From positions 1 through 64,000 of the forward strand of contig CBFIGE010000011.1 of NCBI GenBank assembly GCA_965662045.1: a stretch of 64,000 nucleotides of DNA. Reading direction: 5' to 3'. This stretch comes from UBA3478 sp965662045. GTDB taxonomy: Bacteria > Bacteroidota > Bacteroidia > Flavobacteriales > Flavobacteriaceae. This document shows, piece by piece, positions 19,201 through 27,327 of this stretch. A model generated the notes under the pieces. It was not told where the DNA came from, searched no databases, and saw nothing but the letters and a program-made list of their open reading frames with translations. Positions within the stretch are counted from its first letter, which is position 1. Each line of letters opens with the position of its first letter. A program made the translations under genes and the position numbers.

Positions 19201-19987
19201 AATCCCCACCTAGGTTTTCAAAATAAGGATCTGAAAATCTATTTAGATAAATGAGTTGTTCGACCTGTTCAATAAGTTCAAAATGCACGCCAATTTCATT
19301 TTCATAAATACCATTTACTCGGGTCAAGGTCGCATTGATTGCCGCAAGAGCACCACTGATGTTTTGACCGTGATAGGCGGTGTATTGTCCTGTAGTGGAA
19401 ATAGCTATACGATAGGTTTTAAGATTAGCTGGTGCTGTAAATTCAAAAGAAGTGGGTGTTTCAGTTGATTCTTGCAATTCACAGGCCCACTCCGGTAATT
19501 CAAAATCCTCAATAGTGTAAACCACATACCACTTTTGTTGGGCCTTACTGCTTTTTGAACTTAAAGGGGTGGCACCGACCTGTTCGAGAAAAAAGCGCTG
19601 TTTACTCCCCAAAGCAGTGTACATGACTGATATTTTTTCTTCTGAAGAACTCAAAACGATTCTATATTTTCCGTCACTAGAAATACCCTTATACGCTCTA
19701 ATATTGGGATATTTTTTTTGTAGGTTAGGATGAAAATTTGAGGCCTCTTCAAGAGAAAATTTCAAAAAAGAAGAAGTATTGGGCGCCGGAAGTACAACAT
19801 TGGGTTTACTACTGAGTTCACTTGAAAAAAATTGAAGTTCTAAGTCATAAAACCGAGGGGCTGATCGAAGCTGTTTAGACCACTTTTGAGGTGCGACTTT
19901 TGGTAGCCAATAGTCTTGTTGTGCATAACTACAAAAGCTAGTAAAAAGTAGGAATATTAGGCCAAGTGTATGTATTTTAGTGCGCAC
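16232..19987 (-). CDS. Secreted reprolysin-like zinc metalloprotease with FN3, P-domain, TSP3 and T9SS sorting domains
   Basis: 1251 residues from a GTG at 19987. The frame is open upstream to an ATG at 20125, but that start lies inside the divergent ribF gene and would precede the signal peptide; the signal IHTLGLIFLLFTSFCSYAQ fits the GTG. A propeptide-like region is followed by an M12B/metzincin catalytic domain with zinc site HEIGHQMGANH (about residues 325-335) and a Met-turn STIMAYAG. Then come FN3-like repeats, a proprotein-convertase P-like domain (LTHTYVGDLQMRLISPSGT), a thrombospondin type 3 repeat (DQDLDGIFDSNDLCPDTP) and a T9SS type A C-terminus. It should be exported through the outer membrane and may degrade extracellular protein. 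The frame is intact throughout, unlike the next operon. Confidence 0.9.
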   Translation of the reverse strand: MRTKIHTLGLIFLLFTSFCSYAQQDYWLPKVAPQKWSKQLRSAPRFYDLELQFFSSELSSKPNVVLPAPNTSSFLKFSLEEASNFHPNLQKKYPNIRAYKGISSDGKYRIVLSSSEEKISVMYTALGSKQRFFLEQVGATPLSSKSSKAQQKWYVVYTIEDFELPEWACELQESTETPTSFEFTAPANLKTYRIAISTTGQYTAYHGQNISGALAAINATLTRVNGIYENEIGVHFELIEQVEQLIYLNRFSDPYFENLGGDLQEVLDDVIGDENYDIGHLFHQDGNSGNAGFVGATCQTGKKGSAYSSGVNPEGALFDIDYVCHEIGHQMGANHTWSFQSENTGVQFEPGSGSTIMAYAGIVAGENLQEMGDAYFHIGSVVQMQNYMQNFSCYTDELIANNPPEIVTIEDTNIPALTPFLLSTEAFDAEGDALQHSIEQIDNGVVNAARFGPLSMSGSNFRAQPPNADATRYFPNITRVFAQEFTQTSPGLNDDWESLTAINKSMHFALVVRDENPEQSLQRSVETTITVDAEKGPFRVLSQSASQTFTAGEWITLLWEVAQTNLPPINTQELEWYLIDDSGIRRDTEVSNILPNIGQAEVQLPNQDCANCRIMLKAANSVYFNVNTADLVIQSQTATINLPQPGYKSCEDELIIDAYISIQDTSAGPYEFSVSSENTTVTLSEDAFSQSGVSTLSFDLSALDIQATESVELSLVDSNSSTIFNTEIQLEKADATPAVTILQAPADLSENLGSRVALAWQENQSAERYLLEWSQSLSFENSSTIVLYDTAYELENLTANSTYYWRVSALNSCENTSESDVFSFTTAVVDCKIQYAADLPQSIVAQIPNTVSSEISINDELPIESIEVGVRLTHTYVGDLQMRLISPSGTIVPLLYNSCAERNNVNVSFADNGQSLDCLGATGIAGVVRPAVSFAKLYGESTLGIWRLEVEDDSIGDAGVLQEFFIKFCAKGAFQPDQDLDGIFDSNDLCPDTPQAQEVDVDGCPVYRFAPEFFAFASRAETCDDLAGGVIQIAPEFSAINFSYTLTNQSQNIVRQGTFSGSLFDIDGLPAGIYNLCITGQSGDIQYEPSCFNFDLSAPEALGLTYYYNRDLNRITLFMDGEAPYRIILNGDEQTTNSRQISLNLEEGLNQIQVFSAIECLAPFDLNIITSGNSRLLKNPIQDHAKVILSKEVNFPLLVKIFNFEGRLLRTNLIDQFSPELDIDFSSLPPNLYLLNLRSSNAELNFKVVKK

Positions 19988-20029
19988 TAAACAATTTTTT
20001 ATTCTAAAGATACCCCTTAAAGCAAAACT

Positions 20030-20968
20030 GTGGAAATTATCCAAGGAGTTTATGAGTTTAAAAGTGATAAACCGACAGTGCTCACCATTGGTACTTTTGA
20101 CGGGGTTCACATTGGACACCAACAAATCTTAAAGCACCTCATTGAGACGGCTAAAGCCAATGACCTGTACTCTTGTTTGCTGACTTTTTATCCGCATCCT
20201 CGAATGGTTTTGCAAAAAGATAGTGGTATCAAAATGATACAGAGCATCGAAGAAAAAATTGAAAAACTTCGAGAGATTGGTCTTGATTATTTGGTAATCC
20301 ATCCCTTCTCCAAGGAATTTTCGAGACTTACTGCGCAGACCTATATAGAGGATATTTTAGTCAAAAAACTGCAAACCAAAAAAATTATCATTGGTTACGA
20401 CCACAGATTCGGTAAAAACAGAGCGGCAGATATAAATGACTTAAGAGCCTATGCCAAAGAATTTGATTTTGAGGTAATCGAAATTTCAGCCCAGGCCATT
20501 GAAGAAATAACAGTGAGCTCTACCAAAATCAGAACGGCTTTAATCGATGGACATATTGAAGAGGCCAATCGTTTTTTGGGTTATGAATTTCACTTTAGCG
20601 GTACAGTCGTCAAAGGAAAGGCTTTGGGTAAACAAATCGGCTTTCCGACTGCTAATCTCAAATTAGAAAATCCCTTTAAACTCATTCCAAAAAATGGAGT
20701 TTATGCCGTTCGAGTCTTGGCAGAAGAGAAGTGGTATGATGGCATGATGAATATCGGGGTGAACCCTACCATTTTAGAGTCGGATTTATCTAAACTTAAA
20801 ATTGAAATTCATCTCTTTAATTTCAATCGCGACATTTACGAAAAACAGGTAAGGGTAAGCCTGTCAAAATTCATAAGAGATGAACATAAATTCGAGAGTG
20901 TCGAGGCCTTAAAACAGCAGATTATCACTGATCAACAACAGATTCAATTTCATTTTGACACGTATTAA
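20030..20968 (+). CDS. ribF: Bifunctional riboflavin kinase / FAD synthetase
   Basis: 312 residues from a GTG start. It converts riboflavin to FMN and then to FAD in the cytosol. The N-terminal FAD-synthetase domain (about 1-185) has LTIGTFDGVHIGHQQIL, with the nucleotidyltransferase G-x-F-D-G-x-H-x-G-H motif, and ISSTKIR-like VSSTKIRTAL. The C-terminal flavokinase domain (about 185-305) has GKQIGFPTANL and NGVYAVRV, then MNIGVNPT. The start is 42 bases from the divergent protease GTG. The stop overlaps the next gene by 14 bases. Confidence 0.96.
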   Translation: MEIIQGVYEFKSDKPTVLTIGTFDGVHIGHQQILKHLIETAKANDLYSCLLTFYPHPRMVLQKDSGIKMIQSIEEKIEKLREIGLDYLVIHPFSKEFSRLTAQTYIEDILVKKLQTKKIIIGYDHRFGKNRAADINDLRAYAKEFDFEVIEISAQAIEEITVSSTKIRTALIDGHIEEANRFLGYEFHFSGTVVKGKALGKQIGFPTANLKLENPFKLIPKNGVYAVRVLAEEKWYDGMMNIGVNPTILESDLSKLKIEIHLFNFNRDIYEKQVRVSLSKFIRDEHKFESVEALKQQIITDQQQIQFHFDTY

Positions 20969-22283
20969 CGACTACTTATTTCGACCCACTGACAACATCA
21001 GCCTTGTTCTTTTTAGAATTTGCTTTGGTTTTTTAGTAGTCGCTGAATCTTGGGGAGCACTTATTACAGGATGGGTTAAAAGCACATTTATTGATCCGGA
21101 ATTCACTTTCAATTTTATAGGATTTGATTTTTTACAGCCCCTTCCTGGAAATGGCATGTACCTCTACTTCTTTGTCATGGGGCTTTGCGGATGGGGAATT
21201 TTACTCGGATATCGCTTTCGATTGAGCAGCTTTTTATTCGCTCTGATGTGGAGTGCCGTCTATTTAATGCAGAAAACATCCTACAATAATCATTACTACT
21301 TACTGATGATTCTTGCCTTTGCCATGTCCCTGAGCAATGCTCACAGTGATTTCTCTTTAGACGTAAAACAAAACAGAACGGCGAGAAGCAATCAAATGCC
21401 GGCTTATATTAAACTTTTTGTCATTGTTCAATTACTGATTGTGTATGAATTTGCTTCTATCGCCAAACTTTACAGCGACTGGTTAGACCTCAGTTTTATA
21501 GACCTCTTACTAGGCAGTAAAAAGGACACACCCATTATTGGTCCTTTACTGCAATATACTCTAGCCAAATACAGCGTGGCCTATTTTGGAATTATTTACG
21601 ATGCCCTAATCATTCCCGCCCTATTGTTTAAGCCCACACAAAAAATAGCAATCGCGCTTTCATTTTTCTTTCACCTCTTTAATAGCATTGTTTTTCAAAT
21701 TGGCATTTTCCCCTATATGTCATTAGCATTTATGTTGTTTTTTATAGATTCCGATTGGCTAAAGTTAAAAACTCAAAGACTGTACCTTCGTTTTAATCAG
21801 CAGTATCAAAACTTTCAACCCAAGAAAACCATAGTTGTCAGCCTACTACTATTAGTTCACTTTGTCGTTCAATTAGCACTGCCTCTAAGACATCATTTTA
21901 TTCAAGGTGATGTGCTTTGGACTGAAGAAGGCCATCGCTTGAGTTGGCGTATGATGCTTAGAACAAGACAGGGCAGTATTCAATTTTTTGTCACTGATGT
22001 CAAAACCGGCAGAAGAGAAACGGTCGATTTAAATCAATACCTCACCCCCAAACAAATCAGTCGATTGAGTACCCTACCCGATTATATTTGGCAGTTCAGT
22101 CAGCGACTAAAAAAAGAGTACAGCGAAAAAGGCAAACAAGTAGCTATTCACGTGAAATCAAAGGTCAGTGTCAATAGAGGACCTCATGCCGAATTCATAG
22201 ACCCAAATGTAGATTTAGCAGATACAAAATGGTATTATTTTAGGCATAACCCATGGATTTTGCCTAAACCCCTTTCAAACTAA
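20955..22283 (+). CDS. HTTM-domain membrane protein (vitamin K-dependent gamma-carboxylase-like)
   Basis: 442 residues, starting at a TTG that overlaps the end of ribF; no closer ATG exists. The N-terminal 290 residues carry several transmembrane helices in the horizontally transferred transmembrane (HTTM) pattern, with NNHYYLLMILAFAMSLSNAHS, KLYSDWLDL and FHLFNSIVFQIGIFPYMSLAFMLFF. The C-terminal 140 residues are soluble and are expected to face the periplasm. Bacterial HTTM proteins are homologues of vitamin K-dependent gamma-glutamyl carboxylase, but most have no proven substrate. A flavin link through ribF is only positional. Confidence 0.8.
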   Translation: MTRINDYLFRPTDNISLVLFRICFGFLVVAESWGALITGWVKSTFIDPEFTFNFIGFDFLQPLPGNGMYLYFFVMGLCGWGILLGYRFRLSSFLFALMWSAVYLMQKTSYNNHYYLLMILAFAMSLSNAHSDFSLDVKQNRTARSNQMPAYIKLFVIVQLLIVYEFASIAKLYSDWLDLSFIDLLLGSKKDTPIIGPLLQYTLAKYSVAYFGIIYDALIIPALLFKPTQKIAIALSFFFHLFNSIVFQIGIFPYMSLAFMLFFIDSDWLKLKTQRLYLRFNQQYQNFQPKKTIVVSLLLLVHFVVQLALPLRHHFIQGDVLWTEEGHRLSWRMMLRTRQGSIQFFVTDVKTGRRETVDLNQYLTPKQISRLSTLPDYIWQFSQRLKKEYSEKGKQVAIHVKSKVSVNRGPHAEFIDPNVDLADTKWYYFRHNPWILPKPLSN

Positions 22284-22294
22284 AATTAAGGTTT

Positions 22295-22302
22295 TACTTT
22301 TG
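22295..22302 (+). promoter_or_regulatory. Probable -7 promoter element of serS
   Basis: TACTTTTG matches TAnnTTTG exactly, 17 bases before the serS ATG, implying a very short leader. Confidence 0.5.
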
Positions 22303-22318
22303 TCAAAATTTCTGCGGC

Positions 22319-23590
22319 ATGTTAGAACTTCAAAACATAAGACAACACAAAAAACATTATGTTGACGCCCTTCAAAAGAGAGGCATTGATGCACAAGAGC
22401 AACTTGATGCCATCGTATCACTTGATGCAGGAAGAAGAGGTATTCAAACTGAGCTCGATGAATGTTTGGCTAAATCCAATCAACTTGCTAAAGAAATTGG
22501 AATGCTTTTTAAAAGCGGCAAAGCCGAAGAAGCCAATACCCTAAAAGCAGAAACCGCCACCCTCAAAGAGTCGAGTAAGCAACTCCAAGAGCAATTGAAC
22601 AAAAAGCAAGCTGCCCTTCAAGAGTTGTTATATCAAATACCAAATGTGCCGCATAAGGACGTTCCAAAGGGGCAAGACGATAGTGACAATGAAGTTGTTT
22701 TTGAACATGGTAAACCAACATCACTTAACGAAAAGGCAGAGCCTCACTGGGAACTCGCTAAAAAATACGAGCTCATTGATTTTGAATTGGGCGTAAAAAT
22801 ATCTGGAGCAGGATTTCCAGTCTACACTGGTAAAGGAGCCCGATTACAACGCGCGCTTATCAGCTATTTTTTAGATAAAAATACCGCTGCAGGATATCGC
22901 GAAACACAGGTGCCGCATTTGGTCAACGAAGCCTCTGGATACGGTACTGGTCAACTTCCTGACAAAGAGGGTCAAATGTACCATGTTGGCAATGATGATT
23001 TATATCTCATTCCCACGGCCGAAGTACCTATTACCAACCTACTTAGAGACGAATTGTTAAACGCAGAAGAGCTGCCTATCAAATACACCGGATACACTCC
23101 TTGCTTTAGAAGAGAAGCTGGTAGCTATGGAGCTCATGTAAGAGGGCTCAACCGATTACATCAATTCGATAAGGTTGAAATCGTTCGCGTAGAGAGCCAA
23201 GAGAACTCCTATCAAGCCCTAGAAGAAATGGTAGAACATGTCAAAGGTATTTTGGCTGAACTTGAACTCCCTTACCGCATACTCAGGCTCTGTGGTGGAG
23301 ATTTAGGGTTCACCTCTGCCCTGACCTATGATTTTGAGGTTTGGTCGGCAGCCCAGCAGCGCTGGTTAGAAATTTCTTCGGTCTCGAACTTTGAAACCTT
23401 TCAGGCCAATCGTCTAAAGTTGAGATACAAAAACAAAGAAGGCAAAAAACAGTTGTGCCATACCTTAAATGGAAGTGCATTAGCCCTACCCCGCGTTTTA
23501 GCAGCGCTTTTAGAAAACAATCAAAGTGCTGATGGTATTGCTATCCCTAAAGCACTTCACTCCTTCACGGGTTTCGAACGCATCGATTAA
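22319..23590 (+). CDS. serS: Seryl-tRNA synthetase
   Basis: 423 residues, the normal length. It charges tRNA-Ser (and tRNA-Sec in other organisms) in the cytosol. An N-terminal long coiled-coil arm (about 30-110) binds the long variable arm of tRNA-Ser. The class II core follows, with TAEVPITNLLRDE, motif 2 FRREAGSYG and the C-terminal motif 3 LNGSALALPRVLAALLENNQ. It starts with an ATG just after a promoter element. Confidence 0.97.
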   Translation: MLELQNIRQHKKHYVDALQKRGIDAQEQLDAIVSLDAGRRGIQTELDECLAKSNQLAKEIGMLFKSGKAEEANTLKAETATLKESSKQLQEQLNKKQAALQELLYQIPNVPHKDVPKGQDDSDNEVVFEHGKPTSLNEKAEPHWELAKKYELIDFELGVKISGAGFPVYTGKGARLQRALISYFLDKNTAAGYRETQVPHLVNEASGYGTGQLPDKEGQMYHVGNDDLYLIPTAEVPITNLLRDELLNAEELPIKYTGYTPCFRREAGSYGAHVRGLNRLHQFDKVEIVRVESQENSYQALEEMVEHVKGILAELELPYRILRLCGGDLGFTSALTYDFEVWSAAQQRWLEISSVSNFETFQANRLKLRYKNKEGKKQLCHTLNGSALALPRVLAALLENNQSADGIAIPKALHSFTGFERID

Positions 23591-23606
23591 TTCTTCATTT
23601 TAAAAA

Positions 23607-23921
23607 ATGATCATCTACAATATAACAGCAGTCTTAGAGCCTAGTCAGCTCGATTCTTGGGAAGCATTCACCCCGTCTTTTTTAAAGGGTTTGATGAATA
23701 CAAATTTTTTTACATCCATCAAATATTGTAAGATCTATGCACCTTCAAACGAGGCGCCTTCATTTTCAATTCAGTGTACGACCAGCTCACAAGAAAGATT
23801 GCTCTCGTTTTTAGAAGAGCACGCCCAAGGTTTTGACCAAATGGTAGCAGAGGCCTTTGGTGATCAGGTGCTTCTTTTTAAAACAACTTTAGAACAAATT
23901 GAACACTTGAGCTCATCATGA
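23607..23921 (+). CDS. DUF4286 family protein
   Basis: A 104-residue soluble protein with the ferredoxin-like small-domain pattern of DUF4286: it begins IIYNITAVLEPSQLDSW and has a central FSIQCTTSS strand and a C-terminal helix. The function is unknown. It sits 16 bases after serS and overlaps rsmA by 4 bases (ATGA). The serS-DUF4286-rsmA order recurs in flavobacteria from what is known of the family, which suggests a link to translation. Confidence 0.8.
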   Translation: MIIYNITAVLEPSQLDSWEAFTPSFLKGLMNTNFFTSIKYCKIYAPSNEAPSFSIQCTTSSQERLLSFLEEHAQGFDQMVAEAFGDQVLLFKTTLEQIEHLSSS

Positions 23922-24718
23922 AGCGTTTCGATAAAAAAGGTGATAAAGTAAGTGCCAAAAAATACTACGGACAGCACTTTTTAAAAGATGAAAACATCGC
24001 TCAAAAAATTGCTGAGACCCTCAGTGAAAACACCTACGAGCATATATTAGAAATTGGTCCAGGCATGGGTGTGCTCACCAAATACCTCATTGAGCGAGAG
24101 CAACAAATTGTGGCCTTAGACATCGATAAAGAGTCTATTGCCTACCTTCAAAACAATATGCAAGCAGCGAATCTAAGCATTGTAGAAGGTGATTTTTTAA
24201 AGCTCAATTTGAAGGAATTGTTCGGAGAAAAACCCTGGGCAATTACAGGCAATTTTCCCTACAATATCTCCAGTCAAATCGTATTTAAAGTTTTAGAATT
24301 TCGTTCTAGTATTCCCGAATTCAGTGGTATGTTTCAAAAAGAGGTGGCTAAGCGAATTTGCGAGAAGCCAGGCAGCAAAACTTACGGCATACTAAGTGTT
24401 TTGACACAAGCCTTTTACGAATGTGATTATTTGTTCACGGTTCATCCTCAGGTTTTTGATCCGCCCCCTAAGGTGCAGTCTGGAGTTATACGTTTAAAAC
24501 GCAAAGAAAATTACGTGCTTGGCGTCGATGAAAGACTATTCTTCTCTGTAGTTAAATCAGCGTTTAATCAAAGGCGTAAAACCCTGCGAAACAGTCTGAA
24601 ATCCTTTGGTATAAGCCCAATTCTAGCAGAAGAACGTATCTTTGCTGCCAGACCTGAACAACTCGGTGTAAGTGAATTTGTCGAGTTGACCCAAGCCATT
24701 GCAAATGACACCGTTTAA
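23918..24718 (+). CDS. rsmA: 16S rRNA (adenine1518-N6/adenine1519-N6)-dimethyltransferase
   Basis: 266 residues. It dimethylates two adjacent adenines in the 3' terminal helix of 16S rRNA during 30S maturation. SAM-binding motif I is EIGPGMGVLTKYL (about 44-56). Motif IV NFPYNISS is the adenine-methylating catalytic loop. YGQHFLKDENIAQKI at the N-terminus and SAFNQRRKTLRNSLK near the C-terminus are also characteristic. It is also called ksgA. It overlaps DUF4286 by 4 bases and the next gene by 14. Confidence 0.97.
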   Translation: MKRFDKKGDKVSAKKYYGQHFLKDENIAQKIAETLSENTYEHILEIGPGMGVLTKYLIEREQQIVALDIDKESIAYLQNNMQAANLSIVEGDFLKLNLKELFGEKPWAITGNFPYNISSQIVFKVLEFRSSIPEFSGMFQKEVAKRICEKPGSKTYGILSVLTQAFYECDYLFTVHPQVFDPPPKVQSGVIRLKRKENYVLGVDERLFFSVVKSAFNQRRKTLRNSLKSFGISPILAEERIFAARPEQLGVSEFVELTQAIANDTV

Positions 24719-26057
24719 ACTGACATCAGTATTTCTAACTGAGATTCAATCAGCTATAAGCTCTAAGAACAAGAAAACCTTATTGAAGCATACCGCTGAT
24801 TTGCATTATGCAGATTTGGCAGAAGTTATTAATGAGCTTAATCCGCAAGAGGCAACCTATCTCGTCAAGCTCTTTCCATCTGAAAAAACAGCTGACGTTT
24901 TTACCGAACTTGATGAAGATTTAAGAGAACAAATTCTAGCCAAATTAACCTCAGAGGAGATTGCAGCAGAAATTGCAGAACTCGATACCGATGATGCTGT
25001 AGATATTATTACTGAACTCGATGAAGAGATTGCCAAAGAAGTCATCTCAAATCTGAATGATAGAGAGCATGCTGCTGAGATTGTAGAACTTCTTAGATAC
25101 GATGAAGATACTGCTGGTGGATTAATGGCAAAAGAATTGATTCGGGTCAACGAAAACTGGAGCATTAACAACTGTGTTCGAGAGATGAGAGCCCAAGCCG
25201 GTGAGGTCACCCGAGTGCATTCGATTTATGTAGTTGACAACGACAACACCTTAAAAGGACGGCTGTCATTAAAAGACCTTTTGATGGCTCCAGACAACGC
25301 ACACATCAAAGATGTTTACATCAAAAAGGTCGATTACGTCGAAGTTAATGAAGATTCAGAAGAGGTCGCTAAAATCATGGCCAAATACGATTTAGAAGCC
25401 ATACCCGTTGTGGATGAGATGCGCCGACTAGTGGGACGTATTACCATTGACGATATCGTAGATGTTATCAAAGAAGAAGCTGATAAAGATTACCAGCAAA
25501 TGGCTGGTATTACCCAAGACGTTGAGGCCAGCGACAGTATTTTAGAACTTACCAAAGCCCGATTACCATGGTTAATCGTAGGGCTAATAGGAGGTCTAGG
25601 TGCAGCTGTAATTATGGGCGGCTTTGAAGACATGCTAGCCAAACACGCCTTACTCTTTTTCTTTACCCCCTTAATTGCAGCAATGGCAGGAAATGTTGGA
25701 GTACAATCTAGTGCTATAATCGTTCAAGGTTTGGCCAACAACGACATCAAGGGTGGTATACTTCCGCGGGTACTTAAAGAAATGTTACTAGCCCTTTTTA
25801 ATGGTATCATTTTAGCCGTATTACTATTTGCTTGTACTTGGATTTGGAAAGGAAGCCTACTTAGTGCTATTGCGATTTCGATTTCACTCATTGTCGTGAT
25901 TATTATTGCAGGAATTATCGGAACTTTTACCCCTATGTTTTTGCACAAAAACAAAATAGACCCTGCACTTGCGACAGGACCTTTTATAACGACTTGTAAT
26001 GACATCTTCGGTATTTTAATCTATTTCTGGATTGCAAAACTCATCTTGGGAATTTGA
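24705..26057 (+). CDS. mgtE: Magnesium transporter MgtE
   Basis: 450 residues from the ATG at 24705; a TTG at 24699 is a less likely start. Cytosolic N domain (MgtE_N superhelix, about 1-130, rich in acidic residues), a pair of CBS domains (about 130-260) that sense Mg, and five C-terminal helices with the MgtE signature region GGFEDM...GNVGVQSS and ATGPFITTCNDIFGI. It is a Mg-gated channel in the inner membrane, closed by Mg binding at the cytosolic domains. It overlaps rsmA by 14 bases and the next gene by 4. Confidence 0.96.
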   Translation: MTPFKLTSVFLTEIQSAISSKNKKTLLKHTADLHYADLAEVINELNPQEATYLVKLFPSEKTADVFTELDEDLREQILAKLTSEEIAAEIAELDTDDAVDIITELDEEIAKEVISNLNDREHAAEIVELLRYDEDTAGGLMAKELIRVNENWSINNCVREMRAQAGEVTRVHSIYVVDNDNTLKGRLSLKDLLMAPDNAHIKDVYIKKVDYVEVNEDSEEVAKIMAKYDLEAIPVVDEMRRLVGRITIDDIVDVIKEEADKDYQQMAGITQDVEASDSILELTKARLPWLIVGLIGGLGAAVIMGGFEDMLAKHALLFFFTPLIAAMAGNVGVQSSAIIVQGLANNDIKGGILPRVLKEMLLALFNGIILAVLLFACTWIWKGSLLSAIAISISLIVVIIIAGIIGTFTPMFLHKNKIDPALATGPFITTCNDIFGILIYFWIAKLILGI

Positions 26058-27001
26058 GTAAAAAAGTCTTGCATATTGATGAGAATCATCCCATTCTTCG
26101 CGAAGATTTAGCCGCACAGGGATTTGAAAATCACTCTGACTTTCACTGCTCAAAACAAGAATTAATCGATAAAATCTCAAGCTACCAAGGGCTCATTGTT
26201 CGAAGTCGAATACCCATTGACCAAAGCGTATTGGCAGCCGCTACCAATCTTGAATTCATCGGGCGTGTAGGTGCGGGATTAGAAAATATCGATATCAACT
26301 TTGCCAAACAACAGGGTATACATTGCATTGCAGCCCCTGAAGGAAATCGAAATGCGGTCGGAGAGCACGCTCTAGGGCTTTTATTAAACCTATTGAACAA
26401 ACTCAATAAGGCTGATAACGAAATCAGAAGTGGTCGCTGGGATCGCGAAGGCAATCGAGGTGTAGAGCTCGATGGAAAAACAGTTGGTATCATCGGTTAT
26501 GGCCATATGGGTAAACAGTTTGCCCGAAAACTCAGAGGTTTTGACCTAGAGGTTTTGTGCTATGACATCAAGGCCAATGTTGGAGATGACTTCGCTCGAC
26601 AAGTTGAAATGGCTGAATTTTTTGAAAAAGTTGAGATACTCAGTTTGCATTTGCCTCATACGGAGCTCACTCATGGCCTCTGCAATTTAAGTTTTATCGA
26701 GAAGTTTAAACATCCCTTTTGGCTCATTAATACAGGTAGAGGGTCTGCAGTGGCTACCGCAGATTTAATTGCCGCTCTAAATTCAAGTAAGATTTTAGGC
26801 GCTGGTTTAGATGTGTTGGAATTTGAAAAAAAATCTTTTGAAAACTTCTTTGAGCAAGAAAACCTTCCAGATGCCTTTAACACGCTTCTAAAATGCGACC
26901 GGGTTATTTTAAGCCCGCATGTGGCTGGATGGACTGTGGAGAGTCATAAAAAACTCGCCCAGACCATTACCGAAAAAGTTCGAGCATTATACGCTCTATA
27001 A
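26054..27001 (+). CDS. D-isomer 2-hydroxyacid dehydrogenase (phosphoglycerate dehydrogenase-like)
   Basis: 315 residues starting at a TTG inside TTGA, which overlaps the mgtE stop. NAD-binding Rossmann motif GIIGYGHMGKQF near residue 145; FIGRVGAGLENIDI and NTGRGSAV (catalytic Arg); ILSPHVAGWT (catalytic His); and DVLE in place of the common DV-x-E-x-EP loop. It may be SerA (3-phosphoglycerate to 3-phosphohydroxypyruvate) without an ACT domain, as is common for short SerA forms, or another 2-hydroxyacid dehydrogenase. The substrate is not certain. The location after mgtE suggests co-transcription only. Confidence 0.8.
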   Translation: MSKKVLHIDENHPILREDLAAQGFENHSDFHCSKQELIDKISSYQGLIVRSRIPIDQSVLAAATNLEFIGRVGAGLENIDINFAKQQGIHCIAAPEGNRNAVGEHALGLLLNLLNKLNKADNEIRSGRWDREGNRGVELDGKTVGIIGYGHMGKQFARKLRGFDLEVLCYDIKANVGDDFARQVEMAEFFEKVEILSLHLPHTELTHGLCNLSFIEKFKHPFWLINTGRGSAVATADLIAALNSSKILGAGLDVLEFEKKSFENFFEQENLPDAFNTLLKCDRVILSPHVAGWTVESHKKLAQTITEKVRALYAL

Positions 27002-27018
27002 TTTCTCTGAGAATCCTA

Positions 27019-27026
27019 TACCTTTG
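27019..27026 (+). promoter_or_regulatory. Probable -7 promoter element of the TM2 gene
   Basis: TACCTTTG matches TAnnTTTG exactly, 32 bases before the ATG at 27058. No clear -33 element was seen. Confidence 0.45.
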
Positions 27027-27057
27027 TACTTGTCTTAATCTTTAATCTTACACTCTT

Positions 27058-27324
27058 ATGGATGGTAAAAGAATCATCGCAGGAATCACCGGAATCTTTT
27101 TTGGAGGATTTGGCATTCATAAATTCGTATTGAATTACACACGAGAGGGGCTCATATTATTGGGAATAACCATTGCAGGATCAATTCTGTCTTGCCTTGT
27201 AATTGGGGTAGTCTTTGTATGGATTCCTTCAGTAATTGGCTTTATCGAAGGGATTGTATACCTCACTAAATCAGATGAGGAATTTCACAATACTTATGTG
27301 GTAGGGCATAAATCTTGGTTCTAG
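27058..27324 (+). CDS. TM2 domain-containing protein
   Basis: 88 residues. Two hydrophobic helices are joined by a short turn (RIIAGITGIFFGGFGIHKFVL and then LGITIAGSILSCLVIGVVFVWIPSVIGFIEGI), with the G-x-x-G-x-H-x-F-Y-like pattern GFGIHKFVL typical of TM2. It is a small inner-membrane protein of unknown role. It has its own promoter-like element and is convergent with the next gene, with only 3 bases between them. Confidence 0.85.
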   Translation: MDGKRIIAGITGIFFGGFGIHKFVLNYTREGLILLGITIAGSILSCLVIGVVFVWIPSVIGFIEGIVYLTKSDEEFHNTYVVGHKSWF

Positions 27325-27327
27325 CCC

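Noticed and set aside
19987..20125. Upstream in-frame ATG at 20125 for the metalloprotease, adding 46 residues.
   Set aside because: It is inside the ribF gene and puts a charged non-signal stretch before the signal peptide. The GTG at 19987 fits better.
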